14,835 nt of DNA. Origin: JBOGVA01 sp050692195. Lineage in GTDB: Bacteria > Actinomycetota > UBA4738. Location: NCBI GenBank assembly GCA_050692195.1, contig JBOGVA010000033.1, positions 1 through 14,835 on the forward strand, read 5' to 3'. The translations under genes were made by a program, and so were the position numbers. The notes below the pieces were generated by a model. The model had not been told where the DNA came from and searched no databases. It saw only the letters and a program-made list of their open reading frames with translations. The stretch's first letter is position 1. Every line of letters starts with the position of its first letter. This document shows positions 7,316-13,760 of the stretch, one piece after another.

Positions 7316-8335
7316 TCATTGGTTCGCCGTCGGCCGCGCCAGTATCGCCTCGGCTTGGCGGGCCACGTCACGGACGATCTCTCCTGCCGGCTTGACCTCA
7401 TTCACCAAACTGCACGACTGGCCGGCCCACAGCGGCGCCTTGTCGATGTCACCTTCGAAGTTGGGCGTGATGGTAATGGCACAGTATCGGGGTACATCAA
7501 CGACGGACCCGTCCATCCTCTTCATGCTGCCGATGACCGTGGCTTCGCCCGGGCGGCCGCCGGGCGGCGGGCGGCCCGCTGCCTCCCACTCCTCGACCCC
7601 CTTGTTGCGCAAGACTCGGTGGGGGGCGTCCGGCCACCACACGTCGAACAGATCCTTCGAGTACACCGTGTCTTCGGCGGTGCTGCGCACCACCCAGTCT
7701 CGATATTCCCGGGGCACGAACGCTTCGTCGCTGGCCAGGAAGCGAGTCCCCATCAGCACGCCTTGAGCCCCCAACGTCAGCGCGGCAGCCAGCCCCCGGC
7801 CGTCGGCGATCCCACCGGCGGCGATCACGGGAACGGGACTCACTGCGTCCACGACCGCGGGCAGCAGGACGAACAGCGCGGTGCTGCCCCTGACGTGGCC
7901 GCCGGCCTCGAAGCCCTGGGCAATGACCCCGTCCACGCCGGAACCGGCCGCGGCGACTGCCTCTTCCACCGAGCCGACCTGGACGAAGACCTTCGTGCCG
8001 CGGCGATGTGCCTCCTGCACGAAAGGAGAGGGGTCGCCCCAGAACAGGACCAACAGGGGCACGCCGAGCTCCAGAGCGGCGCGGATATCCTCGTCCTCCC
8101 CCTCTTCGCGATCCGCCAGGATGACATTGACCCCGAACGGCTTCGCGGTGAGGGCTCGGGTCTCTTCGACGCGCCTGTGGACGTTGGGCGCGCTCAGGCC
8201 GGTGATGGTGACCTGGCCACATGCACCCGCGTTGGAGACGGCAGCAGCCAGCTCCGGCCCGGTGGCCGCTCCCATCCCGGCCGAGAGGATCGGATGTTCG
8301 ATCCCAAGGAGTTCTGTCAGGGGAGTCTTCAACAT
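7316..8335 (-). CDS. Nitronate monooxygenase-like FMN-dependent TIM-barrel protein
   Basis: A 339-residue protein of the nitronate monooxygenase / 2-nitropropane dioxygenase / FabK family. Seen in order are P-I-L-S-A-G-M-G (15-22), G-Q-V-T-I-T-G (40-46), V-I-A-Q-G-F-E-A-G-G-H (137-147; H147 fits the catalytic His), V-I-A-A-G-G-I-A-D-G (170-179) and a phosphate-binding G-A-Q-G-V-L-M-G-T-R-F (189-199). Such enzymes use FMN to oxidise alkyl nitronates; FabK-type enoyl reductases share the fold, so substrate is open. The ATG at 8335 has GGAGG 4 bases upstream. A GTG or ATG further up (8368) would add 11 residues with no family match. It lies 42 bases after the methylthioadenosine phosphorylase gene and is probably co-transcribed with it. 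A long plus-strand frame opposite it is a codon-usage shadow. Confidence 0.85.
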   Translation of the reverse strand: MLKTPLTELLGIEHPILSAGMGAATGPELAAAVSNAGACGQVTITGLSAPNVHRRVEETRALTAKPFGVNVILADREEGEDEDIRAALELGVPLLVLFWGDPSPFVQEAHRRGTKVFVQVGSVEEAVAAAGSGVDGVIAQGFEAGGHVRGSTALFVLLPAVVDAVSPVPVIAAGGIADGRGLAAALTLGAQGVLMGTRFLASDEAFVPREYRDWVVRSTAEDTVYSKDLFDVWWPDAPHRVLRNKGVEEWEAAGRPPPGGRPGEATVIGSMKRMDGSVVDVPRYCAITITPNFEGDIDKAPLWAGQSCSLVNEVKPAGEIVRDVARQAEAILARPTANQ

Positions 8336-8377
8336 ACGGCCTCCAGGTCCAGCCGGCGGTGTGCGCAAAGAGTACGG

Positions 8378-9193
8378 CTAAACGTTGAAGCGGGCGTTCG
8401 CCAGCGCCGTCGCGCAGAAGCACGTGCGTTCGTCCGGCAGATTCCCGATCGTTCTGAATAGCAGCTCTCGCAGCCGGGCGGTGTTCTCCTTAAACACCCG
8501 GATGACCTCCTCGTGGCTGACCGCCTCGATCTCGCCCTCCACGCCAACGTCGTAGTCGGTCACGAGCGAGATGTTCGCGTAGCACACCTCCAGCTCACGG
8601 GCGAGCACGGCTTCGGGGGCCTGGGTCATGTTGATGACCTCCCAGCCTTCGGCCGCAAAGCTCTTGGATTCGGCCCGAGTGGAGAACCTCGGCCCCTCGA
8701 CCACCGCCACCGTCCCTCGATCGTGCGTGGGGAGCCCGAGCCCTCGCGCCTCAGCGATGAAGATCTCCCGCATGGTGGGGCAGTAGGGATCGGCGAACGA
8801 GACATGAGTCGTCTCTGGCCCGTCGTAGAAGGTCGATGCTCGCCCCCTCGTCAGGTCGACCAGCTGGTCGCACACGACGAACTCGCCGGGCTTCACCTCG
8901 GGCTGGAGCGACCCCACCGCACACGGCCCGAGCAGCCGCTCCACCCCAAGCTGCTTCATCGCCCACACGTTGGCGCGATATGGAACCACGTGGGGAGGGA
9001 ACTGGTGCTTCGCTCCGTGACGGGGAAGAAAGGCCACGGGCCGGCCATGGACGGTCCCAACGGAGAGGGGGGCCGAGGGTTCGCCCCAAGGGGTATCCAT
9101 CTCGATCTCGCGGACGTCCTCGAGGAACGAGTAGAAGCCGGAGCCCCCGAAGACGCCGATGCGTACGGGCTCGTCGGCAGGGGTGGCTGTCAG
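8378..9193 (-). CDS. mtnP: S-methyl-5'-thioadenosine phosphorylase
   Basis: A purine-nucleoside-phosphorylase-type enzyme of 271 residues that cleaves methylthioadenosine with phosphate to adenine and methylthioribose-1-phosphate (methionine salvage and polyamine by-product recycling). Motifs include I-G-V-F-G-G-S-G-F-Y-S (12-22), the T-P-W-G-E-P loop, R-H-G-x-x-H-x-x-x-P-H, V-E-G-P-R-F-S-T-R-A-E-S, I-N-M-T-Q-A-P-E and T-D-Y-D-V-G. The T-D-Y-D aspartates fit 6-amino-purine (adenine) specificity rather than inosine. The start is odd: no ATG, GTG or TTG lies between the fmdB overlap region and the first motif. The best fit is CTG at 9193, overlapping the fmdB stop as CTGA, with AAGGAG about 8 bases upstream. 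An ATG at 9451 would require about 260 bases of overlap with fmdB. The extra C-terminal tail has C-F-C-A. Confidence 0.85.
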   Translation of the reverse strand: MTATPADEPVRIGVFGGSGFYSFLEDVREIEMDTPWGEPSAPLSVGTVHGRPVAFLPRHGAKHQFPPHVVPYRANVWAMKQLGVERLLGPCAVGSLQPEVKPGEFVVCDQLVDLTRGRASTFYDGPETTHVSFADPYCPTMREIFIAEARGLGLPTHDRGTVAVVEGPRFSTRAESKSFAAEGWEVINMTQAPEAVLARELEVCYANISLVTDYDVGVEGEIEAVSHEEVIRVFKENTARLRELLFRTIGNLPDERTCFCATALANARFNV

Positions 9194-9534
9194 GCCGACT
9201 TCTCCTTCGTGGTCCCGCCCGACTCGCCTCCGGAGGCCTGTTTCGATTCCGTCTTCTTCGATCCCCCCGACTTCGCTCCCTCCGTCGGCTTCGCTCCATC
9301 GGTCGACGAGGCATCCGTCTTCTCCCCATCGCCCTTCGCGGCGGTCTTGGCCGGTCCCTTTCGCGAGTCGGTCACGTAGAACCCGGAACCCTTGAACAGG
9401 ATCCCCGCGGGGTGGAAGACCTTCCGCAGGCGTCCCCCGCACACGCCGCACTCGGTCAACGGCGCTTCGCTGAATCTCTGGAAGACGTCGATGTGGGTGC
9501 CGCAGGACGAACAGGCGTACTCGTACGTCGGCAT
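9190..9534 (-). CDS. FmdB-family zinc-ribbon protein with disordered tail (Ruc-like)
   Basis: A 114-residue protein. Residues 1-55 form an FmdB zinc ribbon beginning M-P-T-Y-E-Y-A-C with cysteines C8, C11, C29 and C32 as the metal ligands, and ending in L-F-K-G-S-G-F-Y. Residues 58-114 are low-complexity K/S/G/T/E/D-rich sequence, expected to be disordered. M. tuberculosis Rv0991c (Ruc), a redox-regulated chaperone, has the same zinc-ribbon plus disordered-tail plan and also lies near galU. A chaperone role here is by analogy only. The ATG at 9534 sits 7 bases after a TATAAT on the same strand and has no Shine-Dalgarno, so the message is probably leaderless. Its stop overlaps the CTG start proposed for mtnP. 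Confidence 0.85.
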   Translation of the reverse strand: MPTYEYACSSCGTHIDVFQRFSEAPLTECGVCGGRLRKVFHPAGILFKGSGFYVTDSRKGPAKTAAKGDGEKTDASSTDGAKPTEGAKSGGSKKTESKQASGGESGGTTKEKSA

Positions 9535-9541
9535 GTCATCG

Positions 9542-9547
9542 ATTATA
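9542..9547 (-). promoter_or_regulatory. Perfect TATAAT -10 box for fmdB-mtnP-NMO
   Basis: On the minus strand the sequence is CCCTATAATCGATGACATG, with the ATG belonging to fmdB. Transcription starting about 7 bases after the box would begin at or next to the ATG, giving a leaderless mRNA. No good TTGACA is found 16-18 bases upstream. Confidence 0.6.
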
Positions 9548-9594
9548 GGGTCGGGCAGGCGGAGTCCTGGTGGCATAGACGAAGTCCCGATGGG

Positions 9595-9600
9595 TACACT
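9595..9600 (+). promoter_or_regulatory. Candidate -10 box for galU
   Basis: TACACT fits the actinobacterial TANNNT -10 pattern and lies 24 bases before the galU ATG, leaving room for the AAAGGAG Shine-Dalgarno at 9614-9620. The -35 region is not recognisable. It is divergent from the fmdB promoter in the same 90-base gap. Confidence 0.4.
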
Positions 9601-9624
9601 CGCTATCCCTGTCAAAGGAGCGCG

Positions 9625-10500
9625 ATGAAGGTCAGAAAGGCGGTGATCCCGGCCGCGGGGCTGGGGACCCGATTCCTTCCAGCCACCAAGTCCCAGCCCA
9701 AGGAGATGCTGCCCATCGTCGACAAGCCGGCCATCCAGTACGTCATCGAGCACGCGGTGGGCGCCGACATCCACGACATCCTGATCGTGACCGGCCGCGG
9801 GAAGCGGACCATCGAAGACCACTTCGACCGCTCCTTCGAGCTCGAGCAACGGTTGGAGGAGGCCGGAAAGTACGAGGAGCTGAAGCAGGTCCGCCAGATC
9901 TCCGACATGGCCTCGATCCACTACATTCGCCAGAGGGATCCGCTCGGCTTGGGCGCGGCCGTGGCGATGGCGGAGCCGCACGTGAACGGGGAGCCATTCG
10001 CCGTTCTGTTGGGCGACGACATCATCGTGACCGGGAACCTCCTGCGGGACCTGCTGGACATCTACGACCGCTACGGCCGCAGCGTGATCGCCGTCAAGGA
10101 GGTCCCCATGTCGGACATCCATCTGTACGGCGCCATCGAACCGGAGTTCGTGGAGGACGCCCTGGCCAGGGTGGTGCGGATCGTCGAGAAGCCGCCGGCG
10201 GAAGAAGCTCCATCGAACCTGGCGGCCATCGGATGCTACGTGCTCACCCCCGAGATCTTCGACGCGCTGCGCGCGACCTCCCCCGACAAGCGTGGTGAGA
10301 TTCAGCTCACGGACGCGATCAACCTGCTGGCCCAGCAGCAGACCGTGTACGCCCATGTCTTCGAGGGCGTGCGCTACGACATCGGAAAGAAGCTCGATTA
10401 CCTGCAGGCCACGGTGGAGCTGGCGATCGACCGAGAGGATCTCGGACCCGACTTTCGGGCGATCCTGGCCGATCTGGTCCAGCGGAAGAAGCTCCTGTAG
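9625..10500 (+). CDS. galU: UTP--glucose-1-phosphate uridylyltransferase
   Basis: A 291-residue cytoplasmic enzyme making UDP-glucose from UTP and glucose-1-phosphate, the donor for many envelope glycans. The N-terminus carries the nucleotidyltransferase signature P9-A-A-G-L-G-T-R-F-L-P-A-T-K22 followed by P-K-E-M-L-P-I-V-D-K-P (25-35), and G130-D-D132 supplies the metal-binding acidic residues. V-E-K-P-P follows near residue 190, and the protein ends in a helical stretch with K-K-L-D-Y-L-Q-A-T. Length is normal for bacterial GalU. The ATG at 9625 is chosen because it starts at M-K-V-R-K-A-V-I-P-A-A-G and has AAAGGAG 4 bases upstream. The frame stays open far upstream, but that part overlaps fmdB and mtnP and is not coding. 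It is probably the first gene of an operon with the MoeA-like gene. Confidence 0.95.
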   Translation: MKVRKAVIPAAGLGTRFLPATKSQPKEMLPIVDKPAIQYVIEHAVGADIHDILIVTGRGKRTIEDHFDRSFELEQRLEEAGKYEELKQVRQISDMASIHYIRQRDPLGLGAAVAMAEPHVNGEPFAVLLGDDIIVTGNLLRDLLDIYDRYGRSVIAVKEVPMSDIHLYGAIEPEFVEDALARVVRIVEKPPAEEAPSNLAAIGCYVLTPEIFDALRATSPDKRGEIQLTDAINLLAQQQTVYAHVFEGVRYDIGKKLDYLQATVELAIDREDLGPDFRAILADLVQRKKLL

Positions 10501-10587
10501 CCGATGGTCCAGCCCGGGACACATCCTTACCCGGCCGGATCGAGCCGGGCTGAGCCGGCCCACGACCATGACCACGGGCCGGAGGAG

Positions 10588-11811
10588 ATGCGCTCAGTGC
10601 TCGAGGTCCGGGCGTCGATCCTTGAGGAGATCCGAACCCTCGCACCGATCGAGCTGCACCTTCAGGAGGCGTACGGATGCGTACTGGCTGCGGATGTCGT
10701 CGCCGAGCTGGACATCCCACCTTTCTCCTCCTCGGCCATGGATGGATACGCGGTTCGTTCCTCCGACGTGAGAAACACGTCCGCGGATGCACCCGTAGCG
10801 CTCACGCTGGCGGGTCGGGCCCCGGTCGGCCGGCCCCCTGAAGCCACGGTGGGCGGCGGTGAGGCGATCAGGATCGCCACCGGAGCTCCGGTGCCCGCGG
10901 GCGCCGACTGCGTGGTTCCGATCGAGCACTGCGTGACCCAGGGTGCGCTCGTGCGCGTGCTTCGTCCGTTCGGGGAGGGGGCAAACATCCGGCCCGCCGG
11001 CCAGGACGTCCGAGCCGGGCAGACCCTCGTCCCCGCCGGCCGCAGGATCTCCGCCGGAGAGCTTGGGTTGCTGGCGAGCTCCGGGCACGCCTCCGTCCTT
11101 GTCCACCCCCGGCCGCGGGTGGTGGTCCTGTCCACCGGCGACGAGCTGGTGGAGCCGGGCCGTCCGGCTTCGTTCGGCATGGTGCGGGACGCCAATTCAT
11201 TCACGCTGTACGGCGGGCTCCGTGACGTGGGGGCTGTCCCCTACCTGGCGGGCATCATCCGGGACGAGGAGGAGGCTCTCAAGAACGAGGTCCTGGGGCT
11301 GGCGGCCCGGGCGGACTGCTTCATCAGCTCCGGTGGGATCTCCGTGGGAGAGCGCGACGTGGTGAAGAAGGCCTTCTTCCGTCGAGGAGACATCGATTTC
11401 TACAGGGTGGCGATGCAGCCCGGGATGCCCCAGGCCTTCGGCATGATCGACGACACCCCGTACTTCGGGCTTCCCGGAAACCCCGTGTCGGTGTTCGTCT
11501 CCTTCGAGGTGTTCGTCAGGCCGGCCCTGCTGAAGATGATGGGCCGGCGCGACATCTTTCGTCCCGAGATCTGGGCGGTGGTCGAGACCGACATCTCCGG
11601 GCCAAAAGAGAAGGTGCAGTTCGCCCGGGTGAGGGTGTGGCGGGAGAAGGGCCAGTGGAGAGCGGCCAGCACCGGCCCGTCCGGGTCCAACCTGCTGGCC
11701 ACCGTGACCAAGGCCAACGGTCTGGCCATCGTTCCCATGGGGATGGAGACCGCAGAGGCGGGCTCTCGCGTCCGGGTGATGCTGTTCCGGGCCCTGGAGG
11801 AGGAGGCGTGA
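10588..11811 (+). CDS. moeA: MoeA/gephyrin-like molybdotransferase (actinobacterial Glp / MoeA1 type)
   Basis: A 407-residue MoeA-family protein. MoeA inserts molybdate into adenylylated molybdopterin. Seen are the domain II/III entry P-P-F-S-S-S-A-M-D-G-Y-A-V-R-S (44-58), G-A-P-V-P-A-G-A-D, S-T-G-D-E-L (182-187), S-S-G-G-I-S-V-G-E-R-D (247-257), M-Q-P-G-M-P-Q-A-F-G (276-285), L-P-G-N-P-V-S (295-301) and a C-terminal domain IV. All usual catalytic motifs look intact, so enzymatic activity is plausible. The neighbours galU and a GlpR-like membrane protein match the mycobacterial moeA1 locus, where the Corynebacterium homologue Glp works with GlpR and FtsZ in cell division. ATG 10588 is chosen because MoeA1/Glp proteins begin M-R-S-V; GGAGGAG precedes it, with better spacing for the alternative GTG at 10597. 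An ATG at 10504 would add 28 residues including H-D-H-D-H. Confidence 0.88.
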   Translation: MRSVLEVRASILEEIRTLAPIELHLQEAYGCVLAADVVAELDIPPFSSSAMDGYAVRSSDVRNTSADAPVALTLAGRAPVGRPPEATVGGGEAIRIATGAPVPAGADCVVPIEHCVTQGALVRVLRPFGEGANIRPAGQDVRAGQTLVPAGRRISAGELGLLASSGHASVLVHPRPRVVVLSTGDELVEPGRPASFGMVRDANSFTLYGGLRDVGAVPYLAGIIRDEEEALKNEVLGLAARADCFISSGGISVGERDVVKKAFFRRGDIDFYRVAMQPGMPQAFGMIDDTPYFGLPGNPVSVFVSFEVFVRPALLKMMGRRDIFRPEIWAVVETDISGPKEKVQFARVRVWREKGQWRAASTGPSGSNLLATVTKANGLAIVPMGMETAEAGSRVRVMLFRALEEEA

Positions 11812-12260
11812 CGGGGGTGGCCCGGATGGTAGAGGTGGGAGACAAGGCGGTCACCCCGAGAGAGGCGGTGGCCGAGTGCACGATCCGGATGGCCCCGGAC
11901 GCCTGCGCCGCCCTGCTCGCCGGTACGCCGAAGGGAAACCCGCTGGAGGCGGCCAAGGTGGCCGGGCTGATGGCCGCCAAACGGACCTCCGACCTGCTTC
12001 CCTTCTGCCATCCGATCGCACTCACCGGGGCGGCCGTGGTCCTCGAACCCGACGCCGCCGCGGGAACGATCCGCATCGAGGCGACCGTCCGAGCGAACGA
12101 CCGGACCGGCGTGGAGATGGAGTCGCTCACCGCCGCCGCCGTGGCGGCTCTGTCCCTCTATGACACCGCCAAGGCCTTCGACCGGAGCGCCGAGATCGGC
12201 GGACTCCGCCTCCTGGCCAAGTCGGGCGGAAAGAGCGGGGACTACCGCCGCCCCGGGTAG
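11808..12260 (+). CDS. moaC: Cyclic pyranopterin monophosphate synthase
   Basis: A 150-residue protein catalysing the second half of cyclic pyranopterin monophosphate formation in molybdenum-cofactor synthesis, after MoaA. Family motifs are M-V-E-V-G-D-K (7-13), A-A-K-R-T-S-D-L-L-P-F-C-H-P (56-69), G-V-E-M-E-S-L-T-A-A (101-110), Y-D-x-x-K (118-122, with catalytic D119 and K122) and K-S-G-G-K-S-G-D-Y (138-146). It overlaps moeA by GTGA. AGGAGG at 11801-11806 is too close to GTG 11808 but about 10 bases from GTG 11817, so translation may really begin at 11817 (147 residues). Neither choice affects motifs. No moaA, moaE or moaD is in the window. It lies where mycobacteria carry rimJ, between the MoeA-like and GlpR-like genes. 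Confidence 0.93.
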   Translation: MTGVARMVEVGDKAVTPREAVAECTIRMAPDACAALLAGTPKGNPLEAAKVAGLMAAKRTSDLLPFCHPIALTGAAVVLEPDAAAGTIRIEATVRANDRTGVEMESLTAAAVAALSLYDTAKAFDRSAEIGGLRLLAKSGGKSGDYRRPG

Positions 12261-12270
12261 CTGATCGCAC

Positions 12271-12295
12271 GGCCGCCCCCGCCACCATGGCGGCC
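12271..12295 (+). terminator. Strong hairpin after moaC
   Basis: GGCCGCC (12271-12277), an 11-base loop, and GGCGGCC (12289-12295) make a perfect 7-base GC stem 10 bases beyond the moaC stop. There is no T-tract. It separates moaC from the promoter of the GlpR-like gene. Confidence 0.45.
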
Positions 12296-12324
12296 AGTCC
12301 GCCTCCCCAATTGCCGCGACATCC

Positions 12325-12352
12325 TTGAACCCCAGATGTGGAGTGCTACGCT
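12325..12352 (+). promoter_or_regulatory. Promoter for the GlpR-like gene
   Basis: TTGAAC (12325-12330), a 16-base spacer, and TACGCT (12347-12352) preceded by TGC form a good sigma-70-type promoter with an extended -10. Transcription would start near 12359, upstream of the GAGGAGGG ribosome site at about 12396-12403. Confidence 0.6.
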
Positions 12353-12406
12353 GCTGTTCCAGCCCACATGTTGTGGTCGCACCGGGATCGGCCGCGAGGA
12401 GGGCTG

Positions 12407-13018
12407 GTGCTGAGTTGGCTTTTGGTTGGTCTTTTGTGCATCATCTGGGCCGCTTTCCTCCTTCCTTCCCGTCGTCGATCCCCTGTGTCGAGCATCGAGG
12501 AGTTCGAACAGAAGATGAGCCTGCTGGCTGAGACGAATAGTGCGGCCCCGGGACGCTGGGTGCTGATGCCCCAGAGGGGCCGCCCGTTCCTCGGCTCGAG
12601 CGAGCGGCAGCGCGCGCGAGTCAGACGGCGCCGGAGGCAGGTGTTCGTGGCGCTGCTGGAGGCTTCCGTCCTGACCCTGATCATGGGGCTGTTCCCCCCC
12701 TTCCGCGTCATGCTGTACGCCACCGCCGCATTGGTGGGGGTGCTCCTGGTGTACGCCGCCATCCTCGTGAGGATCCGCGAGGAGGAGATGGCGATCGCCA
12801 GAGCGAGGATACGGCGGCTGGCAGCGAATCCGATCGAGTACGCCGTGCCGAATGGCTCTCAAAACGGCTCTGGGCCGTACGCCGGCAATGGACGGGCGGC
12901 GGTGTCGGAGGGCTATCTGAGAGAGAGCGGGGTGCACCTGCTGGACGAGGGCGTTCACGTCATCGTCCGCCGCTCGGATGAGGTTGACGTCTCGGCGCTG
13001 CGGGAAACCGCTCGATAG
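12407..13018 (+). CDS. GlpR-like membrane protein (receptor for the gephyrin-like Glp)
   Basis: A 203-residue protein with an N-terminal TM helix (about 3-20) ending L-L-P-S-R-R-R, a short conserved-looking segment S-S-I-E-E-F-E-Q-K-M-S-L-L (28-40), a very basic stretch (R69-A-R-V-R-R-R-R-R77), two closely spaced TM helices (about 79-97 and 101-121), then a soluble tail. One helix at the N-terminus and a helix pair further on, downstream of galU-moeA, is the plan of M. tuberculosis Rv0996 and of corynebacterial GlpR, which binds Glp at the division site. The long acidic linker of those proteins is much shorter here. GTG 12407 is chosen over the far-upstream GTG 12338 because that one lies inside the promoter, while GAGGAGGG precedes 12407. 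The spacing is short (3-4 bases). Assignment rests on architecture and context, not on a catalytic motif. Confidence 0.6.
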   Translation: MLSWLLVGLLCIIWAAFLLPSRRRSPVSSIEEFEQKMSLLAETNSAAPGRWVLMPQRGRPFLGSSERQRARVRRRRRQVFVALLEASVLTLIMGLFPPFRVMLYATAALVGVLLVYAAILVRIREEEMAIARARIRRLAANPIEYAVPNGSQNGSGPYAGNGRAAVSEGYLRESGVHLLDEGVHVIVRRSDEVDVSALRETAR

Positions 13019-13025
13019 TTCGAGC
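13010..13025 (+). terminator. Small hairpin across the GlpR-like stop codon
   Basis: GCTCGA, loop TAGT, TCGAGC: a perfect 6-base stem whose loop contains the stop codon. No T-tract follows, so a terminator role is uncertain. Confidence 0.3.
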
Positions 13026-13066
13026 CCGCTGGCCGGAAGCCGCAGCTTGTAGAACAATCGCTCACC

Positions 13067-13717
13067 GTGAACCTTGGTGACCTGGCCGACTCGTTTCAGC
13101 GCCGCTTCGAAAACAAGATGTCCGCGCGGGAGAAAGCCCTCGTGGCCGCTCGACGATCGATCCGGGCTTCTGCGAACGCGATACGAGCCATCCACCGAAA
13201 TGAGCTCGAGCAGGCACATGCGCTCATGGAGGAGTCCCGCTCGGCGATCCAGTCCGGGCGCGAGGCGGTCCGGGAGAACCACCCGGACGTGTACTTCGCC
13301 GGATTCATGCAGGACGCGCAGAAGGAGTACGCGGAGGCGCGGCTGACCGAAGCGGTCGTGACCGGAGCCGAACTTCCCTCCCCTGAGGATCTCGGGGTCG
13401 AGATGGCCCCCTATCTGAACGGGATGGCCGAGTCCATCGGCGAGGGCCGGCGGGCGATCCTCGATTTTCTGCGTAGGGGCGAGGTCGACCGGAGCGAGCG
13501 GATCCTCACCGCGATGGAGGACATGTACTACCTGCTGGTCTCCATGGACTTCCCGGACGCGGTCACCGGCAATCTGCGCCGGTCCACCGACGTGGCCCGA
13601 GGCATCATGGAGCGAACCCGGGGTGACCTGTCCGTCACTCTCGTGCAGCGGAGGCTTCAGGATGCTCTCGAACGCCACGCCGAGCAGGTCCGCGGCGAGC
13701 CGCCCGCGGAAGGCTAG
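13067..13717 (+). CDS. Translin/TRAX-family (COG2178-like) putative RNA-binding protein or RNase
   Basis: A 216-residue all-helical protein matching the archaeal/bacterial translin family in order: R-E-K-A-L-x-x-A-R-R-S-I-R (21-33), H-x-x-E-L-E-Q-A (43-50), H-P-D-V-Y-F-A-G-F-M-Q-D-A (72-84), K-E-Y-A-E-A-R (86-92), a G-A-E-L-P-S-P-E-D-L-G turn (100-110), M-E-D-M-Y-Y-L-L (150-157), F-P-D-A-V-T-G-N-L-R (162-171) and I-M-E-R-T-R-G-D-L (180-188). Translin and TRAX form octameric RNA-binding shells; TRAX-type subunits cleave RNA. E87 and E90 have the spacing of two TRAX catalytic glutamates; a third acidic ligand (perhaps D164 or D175) is a guess. GTG 13067 has no Shine-Dalgarno, and AACAAT (13053-13058) could be a -10 giving a leaderless message. 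ATG 13119 is a possible shorter start. Confidence 0.78.
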   Translation: MNLGDLADSFQRRFENKMSAREKALVAARRSIRASANAIRAIHRNELEQAHALMEESRSAIQSGREAVRENHPDVYFAGFMQDAQKEYAEARLTEAVVTGAELPSPEDLGVEMAPYLNGMAESIGEGRRAILDFLRRGEVDRSERILTAMEDMYYLLVSMDFPDAVTGNLRRSTDVARGIMERTRGDLSVTLVQRRLQDALERHAEQVRGEPPAEG

Positions 13718-13729
13718 CCCTCCTTCGCT

Positions 13730-13742
13730 CGCCCCTTGGGCG
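13730..13742. terminator. Short hairpin between convergent genes
   Basis: CGCCC, loop CTT, GGGCG in the 43-base gap between the translin-family gene and the SHOCT gene. It is GC-rich with no T-tract, and a GCCCC/GGGGC pairing is an alternative. A weak candidate only. Confidence 0.3.
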
Positions 13743-13760
13743 GGGCCATCTCCGCGTTGT

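Noticed and set aside
7319..8461. Long plus-strand frame (380 codons) opposite the flavoprotein gene, and another at 8513-9379 opposite mtnP
   Set aside because: The minus strand carries clear enzyme motifs throughout. The plus frames are shadows caused by GC-rich third positions and match nothing recognisable.
10504..10587. In-frame ATG extension of moeA adding a His-rich lead
   Set aside because: Family members begin at the M-R-S-V position; the extension has no ribosome site. It remains a possible alternative start only.
12242..13678. 478-codon minus-strand frame opposite the GlpR-like and translin-family genes
   Set aside because: Product is H/R/P-rich with no domains. The plus-strand proteins have clear family motifs and sensible starts and spacing.
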